This document shows, in pieces, positions 6,877 through 15,642 of a stretch of DNA of 64,000 nt. Origin of the DNA: Cellulosimicrobium sp. CUA-896 (GTDB taxonomy: Bacteria > Actinomycetota > Actinomycetes > Actinomycetales > Cellulomonadaceae); the NCBI RefSeq assembly GCF_001942335.1, contig NZ_MKKH01000010.1, positions 1-64,000 on the forward strand, written 5' to 3'. A program made the translations under genes and the position numbers. The notes beneath the pieces were generated by a model, which saw only the letters and a list, made by a program, of their open reading frames with translations, was not told the DNA's origin and ran no database searches. Each line of letters opens with the position of its first letter. Positions within the stretch are counted from its first letter, which is position 1.

Positions 6877-9138
6877 GTGGCTCGAGCAGGCCGACGCCGG
6901 TCCGGCCGCGCGCGCACGGACGCAGACGCGCAGCCGAAGTCCGGCGGGCAGCGCCAGTCGGGCGGGCAGCGCCAGGGGAGCGGGAAGCGCCAGTCCGGTG
7001 CGCAGCGCCCTGCAGGGGTGCAGCGTCGTCGCGCCCCCCGCCGCGACGAGGAGGGGCTCATCCCCGTGCTCGCCGACATCACGCGCGAGGTGGAGAACGC
7101 GGTGCGGCGCCCGCCGGTCCGCCCGGCCGTGCGCACGCAGTTCCAGGTCGCCGCGCTGCTCGTTCGCGAGGAGCGCGCCCGGGTGAAGGCCGACACCGCG
7201 CTGACCCCCGCCAAGCGGGACCAGGAGCTCAAGCGGCTCGACGGTGTCGCGACGCTCCTCGCCAAGATCGCCGCCCGCGACACGTCGTTGCTGGCCCTGC
7301 TCGCCGAGGACGCCCGGGTCTCCGACGCGGCGCGCGAGTACAAGGCCTCCGTGATGCGCGCCGGCGGCATCGAGCCGCCGGAGGAGCCCGAGCGTCCGGC
7401 ACCCGCCGCACCGACGCAGGCGACCGACAGGCGCACGGAGAAGCGCGCCGAGAAGCGCGTGGTCCCGCAGTCGGTCATCTCGCGCCAGATGGCGAACCCG
7501 TTCCTCGCCCCGAACTTCGAGGCCGCCGCCGAGCGCGCCGCCGCGAAGCCGCGTCGGCTCGCCGGCTGGGAGCTGCTCGACCCGCTGTTCCGGTCCTTCG
7601 AGCGCGACGCGCCGGGTGCCCCCGCGTGCATGGACCTCCCCGAGCCGCGGCACGTCCCCGTCCCGCAGGGGCGCGACCTCATGCCGCACCAGGCACGTGT
7701 CGTCGCGGCGACCACGCGCGGCCACCGCACCTTCCTCCTCGCCGACGAGCCCGGTCTCGGCAAGACCGCCCAGGCCCTGCTCGCGGCGCAGGCGGCCGAC
7801 GCGTTCCCGCTGCTCGTCGTCGTCCCCAACGTGGTGAAGACGAACTGGGCGCACGAGGTCGGGCTGTGGACGCCGCTGCGTCGCGCCACGGTCGTCCACG
7901 GCGACGGCGACAAGGTCGACGCGTTCGCGGACGTCGTCATCGTCAACTACGAGATCCTCGACCGGCACGCCGGCTGGCTCGGCCAGCACGGCTTCCGCGG
8001 GATGATCGTCGACGAGGCGCACTTCATCAAGAACAAGAGCTCGCAGCGCTCGCAGAACGTGCTGGAGATCTCCGAGCGCATCCGCACCCGCACCGCCCGG
8101 CCGCTGCTCATGGCTCTCACCGGCACCCCGCTCATCAACGACATCGAGGACTTCCGCGCCATCTGGCAGTTCCTCGGCTGGATCGACGACGAGAAGCCGC
8201 TCGGCAAGCTCATGACCTCGCTCGAGGACACCGGCCTCACCCCGGCCGACCCCGGCTTCTACTCGGCGGCGCGGGCCAGCGTCGTCGACATGGGCATCGT
8301 GCGCCGCCGCAAGGTCGACGTCGTCGCCGACATCCCGGCCCGCCGCGTCGCGGACCTGCCGGTCGAGCTCGACGACGCCGCCGGCCGGTCGATCCGTGCG
8401 TCCGAGGAGGCGCTCACGAACCGGCTGGTCCAGCGCTACCGGGCCGCCGTGGAGGCGCGCATGGAGGGCGAGGTCGTGGACGGCGTCGACCACGCGCTCG
8501 CGCGCCGTGTCGCGGCCGCCGAGCTCAAGGACTCGAGCTCCAAGGCCAAGGGCGAGAACGTCTTCACGATGGTGCGCCGCATCGGCCAGGCCAAGGCCGG
8601 GCTCGCCGCCGACTACGCGGCCCAGCTCGCGCGCAACGTCGGCAAGGTCGTGTTCTTCGCCAAGCACGTCGACGTCATGGACCAGGCCGAGCAGACGTTC
8701 GCCGACCGCGGCATCCGGTACGCCTCGATCCGTGGCGACCAGACGCCCAAGGTGCGCGAGCAGAACATCGCCGCGTTCACCAACGACCCCGACGTCGAGA
8801 TCGTCGTGTGCTCCCTGACCGCCGCGGGCGTCGGGCTCAACCTCCAGGTCGCGTCCAACCTCGTGCTGGCCGAGCTGTCCTGGACCGACGCCGAGCAGAC
8901 CCAGGCGATCGACCGCATCCACCGCATCGGCCAGTCGGAGCCCGTCACGGCGTGGCGCATCATCGCCGCGCAGACCATCGACGCCACGATCGCCGCGCTC
9001 ATCGACAGCAAGTCCGGGCTCGCGGCGCGGGCGCTCGACGGCGCGTCGGAGGAGGACGTCCCGTCGTCGACGGACGTGCAGCTCGAGGCCCTCGTCACGC
9101 TGCTCACCGACGCGCTCGCCGGCGAGGGGGCCGCCTGA
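6877..9138 (+). CDS. SNF2-family DEAD/DEAH helicase-like ATPase
   Basis: I chose the GTG at 6877 because AAGGAGG ends about 4-5 nt before it; the frame stays open further upstream. The product is about 753 residues: a basic, low-complexity N-terminus, then an SF2 core with Walker A DEPGLGKTAQALL, motif II IVDEAHFIKNKSS, motif III LTGTPLIND, and a helicase C-terminal domain (KVVFFAKHVDVM, RIHRIGQSEPV). The order and motifs match SWI2/SNF2 proteins of the SMARCAL1/annealing-helicase type, which act on DNA forks or remodel protein-DNA complexes. The gene is intact and more GC-rich than its neighbours on both sides, so it may be native or from another donor. No partner nuclease is adjacent. Confidence 0.88.
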   Translation: MARAGRRRSGRARTDADAQPKSGGQRQSGGQRQGSGKRQSGAQRPAGVQRRRAPRRDEEGLIPVLADITREVENAVRRPPVRPAVRTQFQVAALLVREERARVKADTALTPAKRDQELKRLDGVATLLAKIAARDTSLLALLAEDARVSDAAREYKASVMRAGGIEPPEEPERPAPAAPTQATDRRTEKRAEKRVVPQSVISRQMANPFLAPNFEAAAERAAAKPRRLAGWELLDPLFRSFERDAPGAPACMDLPEPRHVPVPQGRDLMPHQARVVAATTRGHRTFLLADEPGLGKTAQALLAAQAADAFPLLVVVPNVVKTNWAHEVGLWTPLRRATVVHGDGDKVDAFADVVIVNYEILDRHAGWLGQHGFRGMIVDEAHFIKNKSSQRSQNVLEISERIRTRTARPLLMALTGTPLINDIEDFRAIWQFLGWIDDEKPLGKLMTSLEDTGLTPADPGFYSAARASVVDMGIVRRRKVDVVADIPARRVADLPVELDDAAGRSIRASEEALTNRLVQRYRAAVEARMEGEVVDGVDHALARRVAAAELKDSSSKAKGENVFTMVRRIGQAKAGLAADYAAQLARNVGKVVFFAKHVDVMDQAEQTFADRGIRYASIRGDQTPKVREQNIAAFTNDPDVEIVVCSLTAAGVGLNLQVASNLVLAELSWTDAEQTQAIDRIHRIGQSEPVTAWRIIAAQTIDATIAALIDSKSGLAARALDGASEEDVPSSTDVQLEALVTLLTDALAGEGAA

Positions 9139-9234
9139 GCCGTTCCCTTGCATGAAAGACGTCGTCGCGAGAGCGCCGGGCGACTCGCCTGTCGGTGATC
9201 GCTAGTCGCGAAAGTGGCGCCCCACAATCCACCC

Positions 9235-9262
9235 TTGACATTATGGCGATCCGTGCCACCAT
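9235..9262 (+). promoter_or_regulatory. Putative promoter for a leaderless transcript
   Basis: TTGACA at 9235-9240 is followed, after 16 bases, by CACCAT (a CANNNT-type -10). A start of transcription about 7 bases downstream would fall on the ATG at 9269. No Shine-Dalgarno sequence precedes that ATG, which agrees with a leaderless mRNA, common in actinobacteria. The -10 match is weak. Confidence 0.4.
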
Positions 9263-9268
9263 TCCGCT

Positions 9269-9883
9269 ATGGATGGCATTTGGGCTCTGACGCTCGCGCT
9301 AGGGATACCAATCGGAATTGCCGCAAGCGCGCTATACGAGTTTGCGCGCGCCTGCTGGGGGCGGGTTCGCCATGGCAAGCTAATGCTTGCAGGCGCGTGG
9401 GCAGAATGGGTCCCGGGGTGCGCGGGTCGACAATTCAGCGTTGGGCTCATTCGCTACGATATTATTCGTCGGCGCTACGTTTTCGACGGAACCAATTACA
9501 ACAACGATGGTTCGCCGTTCTGCCACTGGCGAACGGTTTCAAGTTACATCGATCTCGTCAGCCTTGAATACCACTATGTTTTTGCCACTAGGGATGTCAC
9601 TTCGATGCAGACGACGTCATATGGCTACGGCGTGGTGTCGCTTGTCCGAAGCGGTGGCCGTATTGTTCCCGCGGGTGGCCAGTACATGTACTCGGTCGGC
9701 CGGAACGTCGCCGTGCAGATGGATCACTCAATGAAGAGGGTTGACGCGGCTAGCGCCCCCAATGCCGACCGAAATGCCTCCGCGTTCCTCGCGCGAACTT
9801 TCCCCAAAGAATGGCCATGTCGCTCCGGCGTCGTGACGCGCGCGAAAACTGGTGGCGAGGAGCGTCTCCACGGAAGTGGGTAA
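9269..9883 (+). CDS. Membrane-anchored beta-rich protein, possibly Cap15/S-2TM-beta-like
   Basis: The 204-residue protein begins with a hydrophobic helix (ALTLALGIPIGIAASALYEF), followed by a predicted beta-rich domain with alternating aromatic and polar residues: GAWAEWVPG, IIRRRYVFDGTNYNNDG, FCHWRTVSSYID, YHYVFATRDVTS. This anchor plus lipocalin-like barrel layout resembles the CBASS effector Cap15 (SMODS-associated TM-beta domain), which senses cyclic nucleotides and disrupts membranes. No cyclase (CD-NTase) gene is nearby, so it would be an orphan or a different sensor. Base composition is much less GC-rich than core genes, and A/T-ending codons are frequent, indicating transfer. The family call is inference from pattern only. 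Confidence 0.45.
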   Translation: MDGIWALTLALGIPIGIAASALYEFARACWGRVRHGKLMLAGAWAEWVPGCAGRQFSVGLIRYDIIRRRYVFDGTNYNNDGSPFCHWRTVSSYIDLVSLEYHYVFATRDVTSMQTTSYGYGVVSLVRSGGRIVPAGGQYMYSVGRNVAVQMDHSMKRVDAASAPNADRNASAFLARTFPKEWPCRSGVVTRAKTGGEERLHGSG

Positions 9884-10080
9884 ACGCGGGCAAAACAACA
9901 CATGGCCTCGGCTTCACATTTGGCAAGAAAGTCGTGCGCGCGGCTCGAATCGGCCGGCGTTGTTGACGCCGATGGCGATGCGCTCCGCAGGTTTCGACCT
10001 GCGCTTGCGGTCGGTGCTCGATTGTGTCATCGCCGATCGACTTTTACCGTGCGTCTATACAAACCAGCGGCCAAGGCGGA

Positions 10081-10293
10081 TCACGGATCGATCGCGAAGA
10101 ACCGCGGCCCTGAGTAGTCGTCGCATACGATGTGCTCGGTAAACATTGCGGCGGGTCTTACCCAGTAGCTTCGGTCGCCATAAAGCTTCCGATAGAACAC
10201 AAATTCCTCCTGCGTTTCGCTGTGGCGGCCGACTCCGATGACTTCGTAACGGCGGCCTTTAAAGTGCGCGTAGACCCCTGGCTTAATGAGCAT
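10081..10293 (-). CDS. DUF1653 domain protein
   Basis: Starting at the ATG at 10293, the product is about 70 residues: LIKPGVYAHFKGRRYEVIGV, HSETQEEFVFYRKLYGD, YWVRPAAMFTEHI, ending PRFFAIDP. This is the compact DUF1653 fold, characterised by the PGxYxHFKG start and the YGDxxxWVRP core. The family has no proven function and is widespread in phages and bacteria. The start lies 11 bases inside the end of the upstream gene, so the two form an operon. The ORF is open to 10311, but the first few residues there do not fit the family. Confidence 0.85.
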   Translation of the reverse strand: MLIKPGVYAHFKGRRYEVIGVGRHSETQEEFVFYRKLYGDRSYWVRPAAMFTEHIVCDDYSGPRFFAIDP

Positions 10294-10705
10294 GAGCGCC
10301 ATACACCTCATTCCAGTTGTGAATTTGAGACATTGCGAAATGGCGTGTAGCGTCTCGCGTGTAATCGTGCGCTTCGAGCAGCCACTGTTCGACGGGGTGC
10401 CACTCGGTTCGGCCGAACCATATCCTTACGGGTTTGATCCTACGCGTTAGGCGCTCGCCGCGATGGTTCGTGTGGTCGATTACGACGTCGTTCGTAGCCA
10501 TGTCGACTATGGTAGTCGACGGAATGGTGCGAAGGCTGTTGCCGGCCGCGTAGCCACCAGGGGCTTCGGTTGGCCCCCTTTTGAATCTGTGACAGTCGCG
10601 CGCGGCTTCGACCAGAGCCGCAATAGTATTTCGCTTGGCGATTGCGCGCAAGAGTGCTCTGTTTCGCGCGTGTTGCAAGCCTTCGCCCCACGTGCCGTTC
10701 GACAA
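10283..10705 (-). CDS. Phage-type WYL-like small protein
   Basis: The C-terminal half (from about residue 69: DHTNHRGERLTRRIKPV, WFGRTEWHPVEQWLLEAHD, HFAMSQIHNWN) matches a small family common in phages and islands, with a TEWHP-x-xQWLLEA signature and a WYL-like beta-barrel. An internal ATG at 10501 could be the true start, giving a 72-residue protein of usual length. The upstream 68 residues are not recognised. It overlaps the DUF1653 gene by 11 bases. The base composition is that of the island. The role is unknown; WYL-like domains often bind nucleic-acid ligands. Confidence 0.65.
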   Translation of the reverse strand: MSNGTWGEGLQHARNRALLRAIAKRNTIAALVEAARDCHRFKRGPTEAPGGYAAGNSLRTIPSTTIVDMATNDVVIDHTNHRGERLTRRIKPVRIWFGRTEWHPVEQWLLEAHDYTRDATRHFAMSQIHNWNEVYGAHAH

Positions 10706-10897
10706 ATGCTCTCAGTTCACCTCCATCGCCGCCCTAGGAATGTCGGTGAGCCGTTCACGTCAGTCGCGACCGACGCTCTGAGGATGGAGATCCGCTATGG
10801 CGGTTGCACAATTAATCATCTCCACAGGCAGAAGGTCTGAGCTGATTGACGTGCGCTGACGTTTACTCCTGCCCGATTCCGCATGTTCGACCGCTGT

Positions 10898-11641
10898 TCA
10901 GGCGCACCGCCGCGCGACGAAGTACGCGCGGAACGGGTCGGGCTCGACCTCCTTCTCCTTGACGTGACCGAACCCCTCCTCGGCGAGCATCACCGCGGCG
11001 CGCTCGACGCCCCACACCGTGCCGAGCCCGTCACCGTCAAGGGCCAGGGAGACGCTCGTGCAGTGGTACGTCGACACCGCGTATAGGTGTGCCCTACGGC
11101 AAGCCCACGTTCTGCTCTAGCTGGCTCGACGCCTTGATGCCGACCATGAGGAACGTCCCGCCCGGTCGCACGGCGGGCCGCACGTTCGCGAGAACCGCGG
11201 CCGGGTGCGCCTGGTCGTAGACGGCATCGAACTCCGTCACGAGGTCGAACCCCGAGTCCAAGGCTGGCTCGGCGACGTCACGTACCTCGACCGACGCGTT
11301 CGTTATCCAGAGCTCCCGTGCTTCCTCGCGGGTCGCGCCGATCGCGACGGGCGAGAAGGCGTACCGGACGAACCGCCTGGCCGGGAAGGCCAGCGCCATG
11401 AGGCTGATCGCGTGCCCGCGCCCTCACCCGAAGTCGGCCACGTCGATCCTGTCGCGCAGCGCGTCGGTCATGCCGGCGAGCGGCAGGGTCGCGTCGACGA
11501 GGGTGGCGTTGTGCACCGCGGCGGTCGTCTCTGCCATATTGCGGTGGAAGCGCGGGAAGTCCGCGTACGACAGGCCGCCGCCGTGCGGAACCTCTCGATC
11601 GTCGCCTGCGCGATCTCACCCATCATCGTCGCTTGCTGCAT
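10898..11641 (-). pseudogene. Decayed SAM-dependent methyltransferase
   Basis: Across three minus-strand frames I can read an N-terminal winged-helix-like part (MQQATMMGEIAQATIERF), motif I of a class I methyltransferase, a mid region (FDLVTEFDAVYDQAHPAAVL, VRPGGTFLMVGIKASSQLE) and the C-terminus (TVWGVERAAVMLAEEGF, DPFRAYFVARR). In motif I, the expected Cys of DFG-C-GRGHA is a TGA stop (minus strand of 11424-11426), and there are frame changes before and after. It resembles actinobacterial methyltransferases of the Rv2258c type. Because a substitution stop is present, this is a genuine pseudogene rather than only an indel error. Confidence 0.7.
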
Positions 11642-11709
11642 GAGGACCGCGACGTTGCTCCGGCCCCCAGCTCGACCCCGCTCCGCGCGATCCGCTCCTC
11701 GGCGGCGGT

Positions 11710-12420
11710 CTAGCCGCCCTCCGCGCACAGGAGTTGGAGGCGGTGGACGCCGCAGATTCTCGAGGGAACGACCTCGCCCTGGAAATGCTCGCACCACTGC
11801 CCGGTCGCTTTGGCCCGCGTCCTCGTGCGGTCCAGGTCGCCGAGCTGGTGACAGGCACGGATGACCGTGGAGTACATCTCGTCGCCCACTCCGGTGGAGC
11901 GGCCCGGCGAGCATGGGCAGCATCGCCTCGGCGAGCTGGCCAAACCCCGCCGCCGTGCGGCCGCGCCGCGGGTCGCTCATCCCCGCTGAGACGAGGTCAG
12001 GGACGTGACCGCGAGGTCGTGGGTGCTGCGGGCGGTCCGCTCGACGTCGTCAGCCGCCCGCCGCAGGCCCTCCAGGTCCCACCGGGCGAGCGCGAGCGCG
12101 GCCCCCGCGTAGAAGAAGTACCCGCGCGGCGCGCTCTCCGGGCGGCGGCGTCACCCTCCTCCTCTAGGACGCGTGACGCGAGCTCGGTGAGTTCGAGGGA
12201 CTCCTGCGCCCTGCTAACCCACCAGCGGCGTCCCCGAGGACCGCCAGGTCCGGTGCTTCGAGCTCGGTTACCTCGCCGGCACACGACAGGGCGCGTAGGC
12301 GTCCTGCTGGTCGTCCCCGGGCAAACGCCGCGCGTCCCGCGGCGAGCGCGTCCGTACCCGATCATGCGGTCAACCCACGCTAGACGTTCCGGTCCGACGT
12401 CGTCCTCGCGCGTGGCCGTG
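11710..12420 (-). pseudogene. Remnant of a TPR/LuxR-type large regulator
   Basis: Minus-strand fragments in changing frames read like the helical repeats of large ATPase/LuxR-type regulators: RLAWVDRMIGYGRAR, QESLELTELASRVLEEEGDA, SDPRRGRTAAGFGQLAEAML and STVIRACHQLGDLDRTRTRA, then an in-frame TAG at 11710-11712. No ATP-binding or DNA-binding domain is left. The block is continuous with the decayed methyltransferase downstream, so both decayed together at the right edge of the island. The family call is tentative. Confidence 0.4.
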
Positions 12421-12467
12421 GAGCCCGCCGTAGGCTCGGACAAGGACCACCAGAGGAGGCAAGACCA

Positions 12468-12647
12468 ATGGGCTTGTTGAGGAATGTGATGAAAAGTGGG
12501 GTCGCGGCGAAGGCGGCCCGCGTCGCCCAGCGCGAGATGTCGAAGCCGGAGAACCAGCGCAAGGCCAAGGAGCTGCTCGGGCGGCTCACGCACCGCGGCG
12601 GCTCGACCGGCTCCGCGGGTTCGACCGGCGCGACCGGGCGGCGCTGA
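12468..12647 (+). CDS. Small basic protein, unknown function
   Basis: A 59-residue ORF starts at ATG 12468, with AGAGGAGG about 8 bases upstream. The product begins MGLLRNVMKSGVAAKAARVA, continues with a charged helix (QREMSKPENQRKAKELLGRL) and ends in a Gly/Ser/Thr-rich tail. Strong ribosome binding, GC-ending codons and a helical, basic composition support expression. I do not recognise a named family; similar short proteins are frequent in actinobacteria. It marks the return to core-like composition after the island. Confidence 0.65.
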   Translation: MGLLRNVMKSGVAAKAARVAQREMSKPENQRKAKELLGRLTHRGGSTGSAGSTGATGRR

Positions 12648-12710
12648 CGACGCGTCGGTGCCCCCGCGTACGGTGATGGGCGTCACATCGTCGATCACGG
12701 AGGCGCTGCC

Positions 12711-13286
12711 ATGACCCACCCCGCCTGGGACCCGCCGCTCGCCGGGTCCGACGCCGAGCACCTGGTCGGCACGCTCGAACGCCTCCGCGCGACGTTCCGC
12801 TGGAAGGCGGACGGGCTCGACGTCGACCAGCTGCGCCGGCGCGCGGTGCCGACGTCCGAGCTGACGGTCGGCGGCCTGCTCAAGCACCTCGCCGTGGTCG
12901 AGGACGACGTCTTCTGCTGGCGGATGACCGGTCGCCCGCCGGTGACGTGGATGGCCGTGCCCGAGGACGACGTCGCCCGGTGGCAGTTCACCGTCGACCC
13001 CGACGAGACCGCCGAGCAGGTCTACGCGATCTGGGCGGACGCCGTGGGACGCTCCCGCGCGACGCTCCGCGACCTCATCGCCGACGGCGGCCTGGATCAG
13101 CCGGGACACCTCGAGTTCGGCGACACCCGCCCCACCGTGCGGCGCCACTTGCACGACATGATCGAGGAGTACGGGCGGCACACCGGGCACATGGACCTGC
13201 TGCGCGAGGCGATCGACGGCCGCGTTGGCGAGGACCCTCCCGCCGACTGGCCGATGCTCCCGCCGGTCAGCGCCGTCGCGCCGTGA
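12711..13286 (+). CDS. DinB/DUF664-family protein
   Basis: The 191-residue protein belongs to the DinB-like four-helix family that includes mycothiol-dependent enzymes. Features are a start helix with LVGTLERLRATFRWKADGLD, the first metal-type His in VGGLLKHLAVVEDD, and the late HLHDMIEEYGRHTGHMDLLR segment with the other two His ligands. Such proteins act as thiol-dependent transferases or detoxifying enzymes. The gene is intact. It converges on a methyltransferase gene whose corrected end overlaps it by about 20 bases. Confidence 0.85.
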   Translation: MTHPAWDPPLAGSDAEHLVGTLERLRATFRWKADGLDVDQLRRRAVPTSELTVGGLLKHLAVVEDDVFCWRMTGRPPVTWMAVPEDDVARWQFTVDPDETAEQVYAIWADAVGRSRATLRDLIADGGLDQPGHLEFGDTRPTVRRHLHDMIEEYGRHTGHMDLLREAIDGRVGEDPPADWPMLPPVSAVAP

Positions 13287-14141
13287 GCGTGAAGGACGCG
13301 GGCACCTCTCCGGGCGGTCGCGCAGGCGGTACTCGCCGACGCGCGCGTCCTCCACCATCAGGCCGGGGAGGGCGTCCCACGGGACGCTGTCGTGCTCGGA
13401 CAGTGAGGTGAGCTCGAGACCGGCGTCGAGCACGGCCGTGACGATCTCGCCGAGGCCGTGGTTCCACTCCATCGAGCGCGGCTGCGCGACGCGGTCGGTC
13501 CCGGCGTAGCTGTACTCGTCCTCCCAGACGAGTGGCTCCGGCTGCTCGAAGTAGGGGAGCTCGAGCGCGGGCGTCAGCGCGCCCGGGCCGCTGATCCACG
13601 CCTGCTGCGCGCGGTCGTCGTGCTCAGCACCGACCGTCACCGCGAGCGTCGACAGCAGCACGGGGTGGGCGTCCCGGATGAACAGCCGGCCGCCGGGCCG
13701 CAGCAGGTCGGCGACAGTCCGGGCCCACCGGTCGATGCTCGGCAGCCAGCAGATCGCCCCGATCCCGGTATACACGAGGTCGAAGCGCCGACCGTCGAGC
13801 GCCTGCGGCGCCGCGTACACGTCGGAATGCACGTACTCGACGTCCGCGCCCGCGCGCTCGGCCAGCCGACGAGCCTCGTCGAGGGACGCACCCGACAGGT
13901 CGACGCCCGTGACGCGCGCACCGAGGCGGGCGAGGCTCAGGGTGTCCGTGCCGATGTGGCACTGCAGATGGACGACGTCGAGGCCGCCGAGGTCCCCGAG
14001 CCGCGGGCGGTCGAACGCCACGACGCCGGAGAGGCGCTCCGGGTCAGCCAGCAGCGCGTCCGTGTCGTAGGCCCGCGCATGGATCGGCGCGCGGCTGTCC
14101 CAGTTCGTGCGGTTGACGTCCAGGTACTCGTCGGCAGACAC
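13267..14141 (-). CDS. Class I SAM-dependent methyltransferase (frameshifted near its end)
   Basis: The product opens MSADEYLDVNRTNWDSRAP, then has SAM-binding motif I as VVHLQCHIGTDTLSLARLGA, a following GVDLSGASLDEARRLAE, and the post-core IGAICWLPSIDRWA and LLRPGGRLFIRDAHP. About 285 residues are expected. Close to 13310 the frame is lost; moving one frame over gives the natural ending VPASFTLTARRR, with a stop at 13267. The substrate is unknown. The change is a single base in a G/C-rich run and may be a sequence error. The gene is convergent with the DinB-like gene. Confidence 0.8.
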
Positions 14142-14173
14142 CCGCCGGACGCTAGCACCCGGTGCGGGGGGCC

Positions 14174-15319
14174 TCAGGTCCCGGGGGCGGCCGAGGGCGC
14201 GGGCGCAGGCTGGGCGGTGCCGCCGCCCGTCCCGCCGGAGCCCGCGGTGCCCGACGACGCGTCGGCGCCCGTCCCGGCCCCACCCGACCCGGTCCCGTCG
14301 GAGCCGGTCCCACCGGACCCATCCGTCTCACCGGCACCCGGCCCGGCGGTGCCGCCCGAGCCGTCCGTCCCACCGGTCCCGCCGTCACTGGTCTCGTCCT
14401 CGCCGGTGCCCGGCGTCTCCGTCGGCGCGGGCGTCGGGGTACTCGGCTCGGTGGGTTGCGTCGGCTCGTCCGTCGGGGCCTCGGTGGGCTCGTCCGTCGG
14501 GACCGTCGGCGCCTCCTCGCCGGGCACGGTCGTCGGCGCGGGTGCCGGAGTCGTGCCGTCGGCGGGCCGCTCCTGCGACGGGACGACGTCCCGCGAGCCG
14601 TCGTCGGTCGTCGTGCGGCTGAACGTCGTCCCTGAGCCCTCCTGGCCGCGCACCGCGTCCGAGATCGGCTTGCCGATGACGAGCTCGGCGACCAGCACGA
14701 CACCCATGACCACGACGAACAGAGCGAGCGCCGACAGCGTGAACACCTTGGCCTTGCCGTGGCGGTCGATGAGCCGGAACCACGGACCCGGCCGCGGCTG
14801 CTCCGTGGGCCCTACGCCCGCGTCGTCGGGCACGCCGCCGCTCGCGAGCACGGTCGGCAGCACCGCGGTGTCGCCCGCCCCGCGCCGGACCGGTGCGGTG
14901 ACGGGCGCCGCGTCCGTGACCTCCTGGCGCACCGCGGTCATCGGCTGCGTCCCGCCGTCCCGCGGGACCACGGGCATCGTCGCCGTCGTCGAGCCGCGCG
15001 GACGGCTCGTCACGGCGCCGTTCTTCGACAGCTGCGTGACGACCGGCTTGAGCTGCTCGCGCGTCTTCTGGATCGAGCGCGTGTACGCGTAGTTGCCCAG
15101 CACCGTGATGACGCTCGCCGCGCCGGCCCCGATGATCGTGCCGGCGATGCCGAAGTAGGACAGCAGCACGGTCGTGCTCACGGCCGCGAGCGCGCTCGCG
15201 ACGATCTGCGTGAGCGAGAGCGCGGGCGCGTCGGCCATCTCCTCGGGGGCGTCGGGGGCACCGGGGGCACCGTCGGCCGGGGCGACGGCAGCGGGGCGGG
15301 AGGCGGGTGGTGTCTTCAC
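14174..15319 (-). CDS. Membrane protein with two helices and long Thr/Pro/Gly-rich tail
   Basis: Starting at GTG 15319, the product is about 381 residues. A first hydrophobic segment (TTVLLSYFGIAGTIIGAGAA) lies near residue 50, a second (TLSALALFVVVMGVVLVAELVIG) near 185. The C-terminal ~170 residues are low complexity: repeated PTDEPTEAP-type and then GGTGGTDGSG-type segments. This looks like an envelope protein with an external unstructured stalk. No family was recognised. The upstream open frame has no start signal and was excluded. Confidence 0.7.
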   Translation of the reverse strand: MKTPPASRPAAVAPADGAPGAPDAPEEMADAPALSLTQIVASALAAVSTTVLLSYFGIAGTIIGAGAASVITVLGNYAYTRSIQKTREQLKPVVTQLSKNGAVTSRPRGSTTATMPVVPRDGGTQPMTAVRQEVTDAAPVTAPVRRGAGDTAVLPTVLASGGVPDDAGVGPTEQPRPGPWFRLIDRHGKAKVFTLSALALFVVVMGVVLVAELVIGKPISDAVRGQEGSGTTFSRTTTDDGSRDVVPSQERPADGTTPAPAPTTVPGEEAPTVPTDEPTEAPTDEPTQPTEPSTPTPAPTETPGTGEDETSDGGTGGTDGSGGTAGPGAGETDGSGGTGSDGTGSGGAGTGADASSGTAGSGGTGGGTAQPAPAPSAAPGT

Positions 15320-15642
15320 GTCAGGGGTTCGTCCAGGTCCGTCGAGAGCGAGGGGTCGTCGCCCGCTCGTCTCGTCCGGCGCGTGCCGACGTGCCGCAGT
15401 CCGGCGTCGGGTGCGGGCGCGTCCACGGTAGCGGCGCGGTGTGCAGGCGTCCGACGGCGCCGGTGCACCTGCCGTGAGGGCGCGCGGAGATCCTGTGAGG
15501 GGCGTCCGTGTGACCGACACCTCGCCACCGGACGCGCGTCCAGGAGCACCCTGTGCCTACGGTCGAAGAACGCCCGGCGACCGGTCGTCGTCCCCTCGGC
15601 GGGCCGCCCGGCGACTGCACGCAGCACTCGAGAGGAGCTCGC
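15320..15642. other. Intergenic region between divergent genes
   Basis: These 323 bases separate the divergent membrane-protein and alcohol dehydrogenase genes. I see no gene with a credible start. The dehydrogenase ribosome binding site (AGAGGAG near 15630) lies at the right end. Promoters for both genes are expected here but were not resolved. Confidence 0.4.

Noticed and set aside
10883-11086. Plus-strand ORF of 67 residues at the methyltransferase relic
   Set aside because: The opposite strand here clearly encodes the methyltransferase C-terminus, so this is its shadow.
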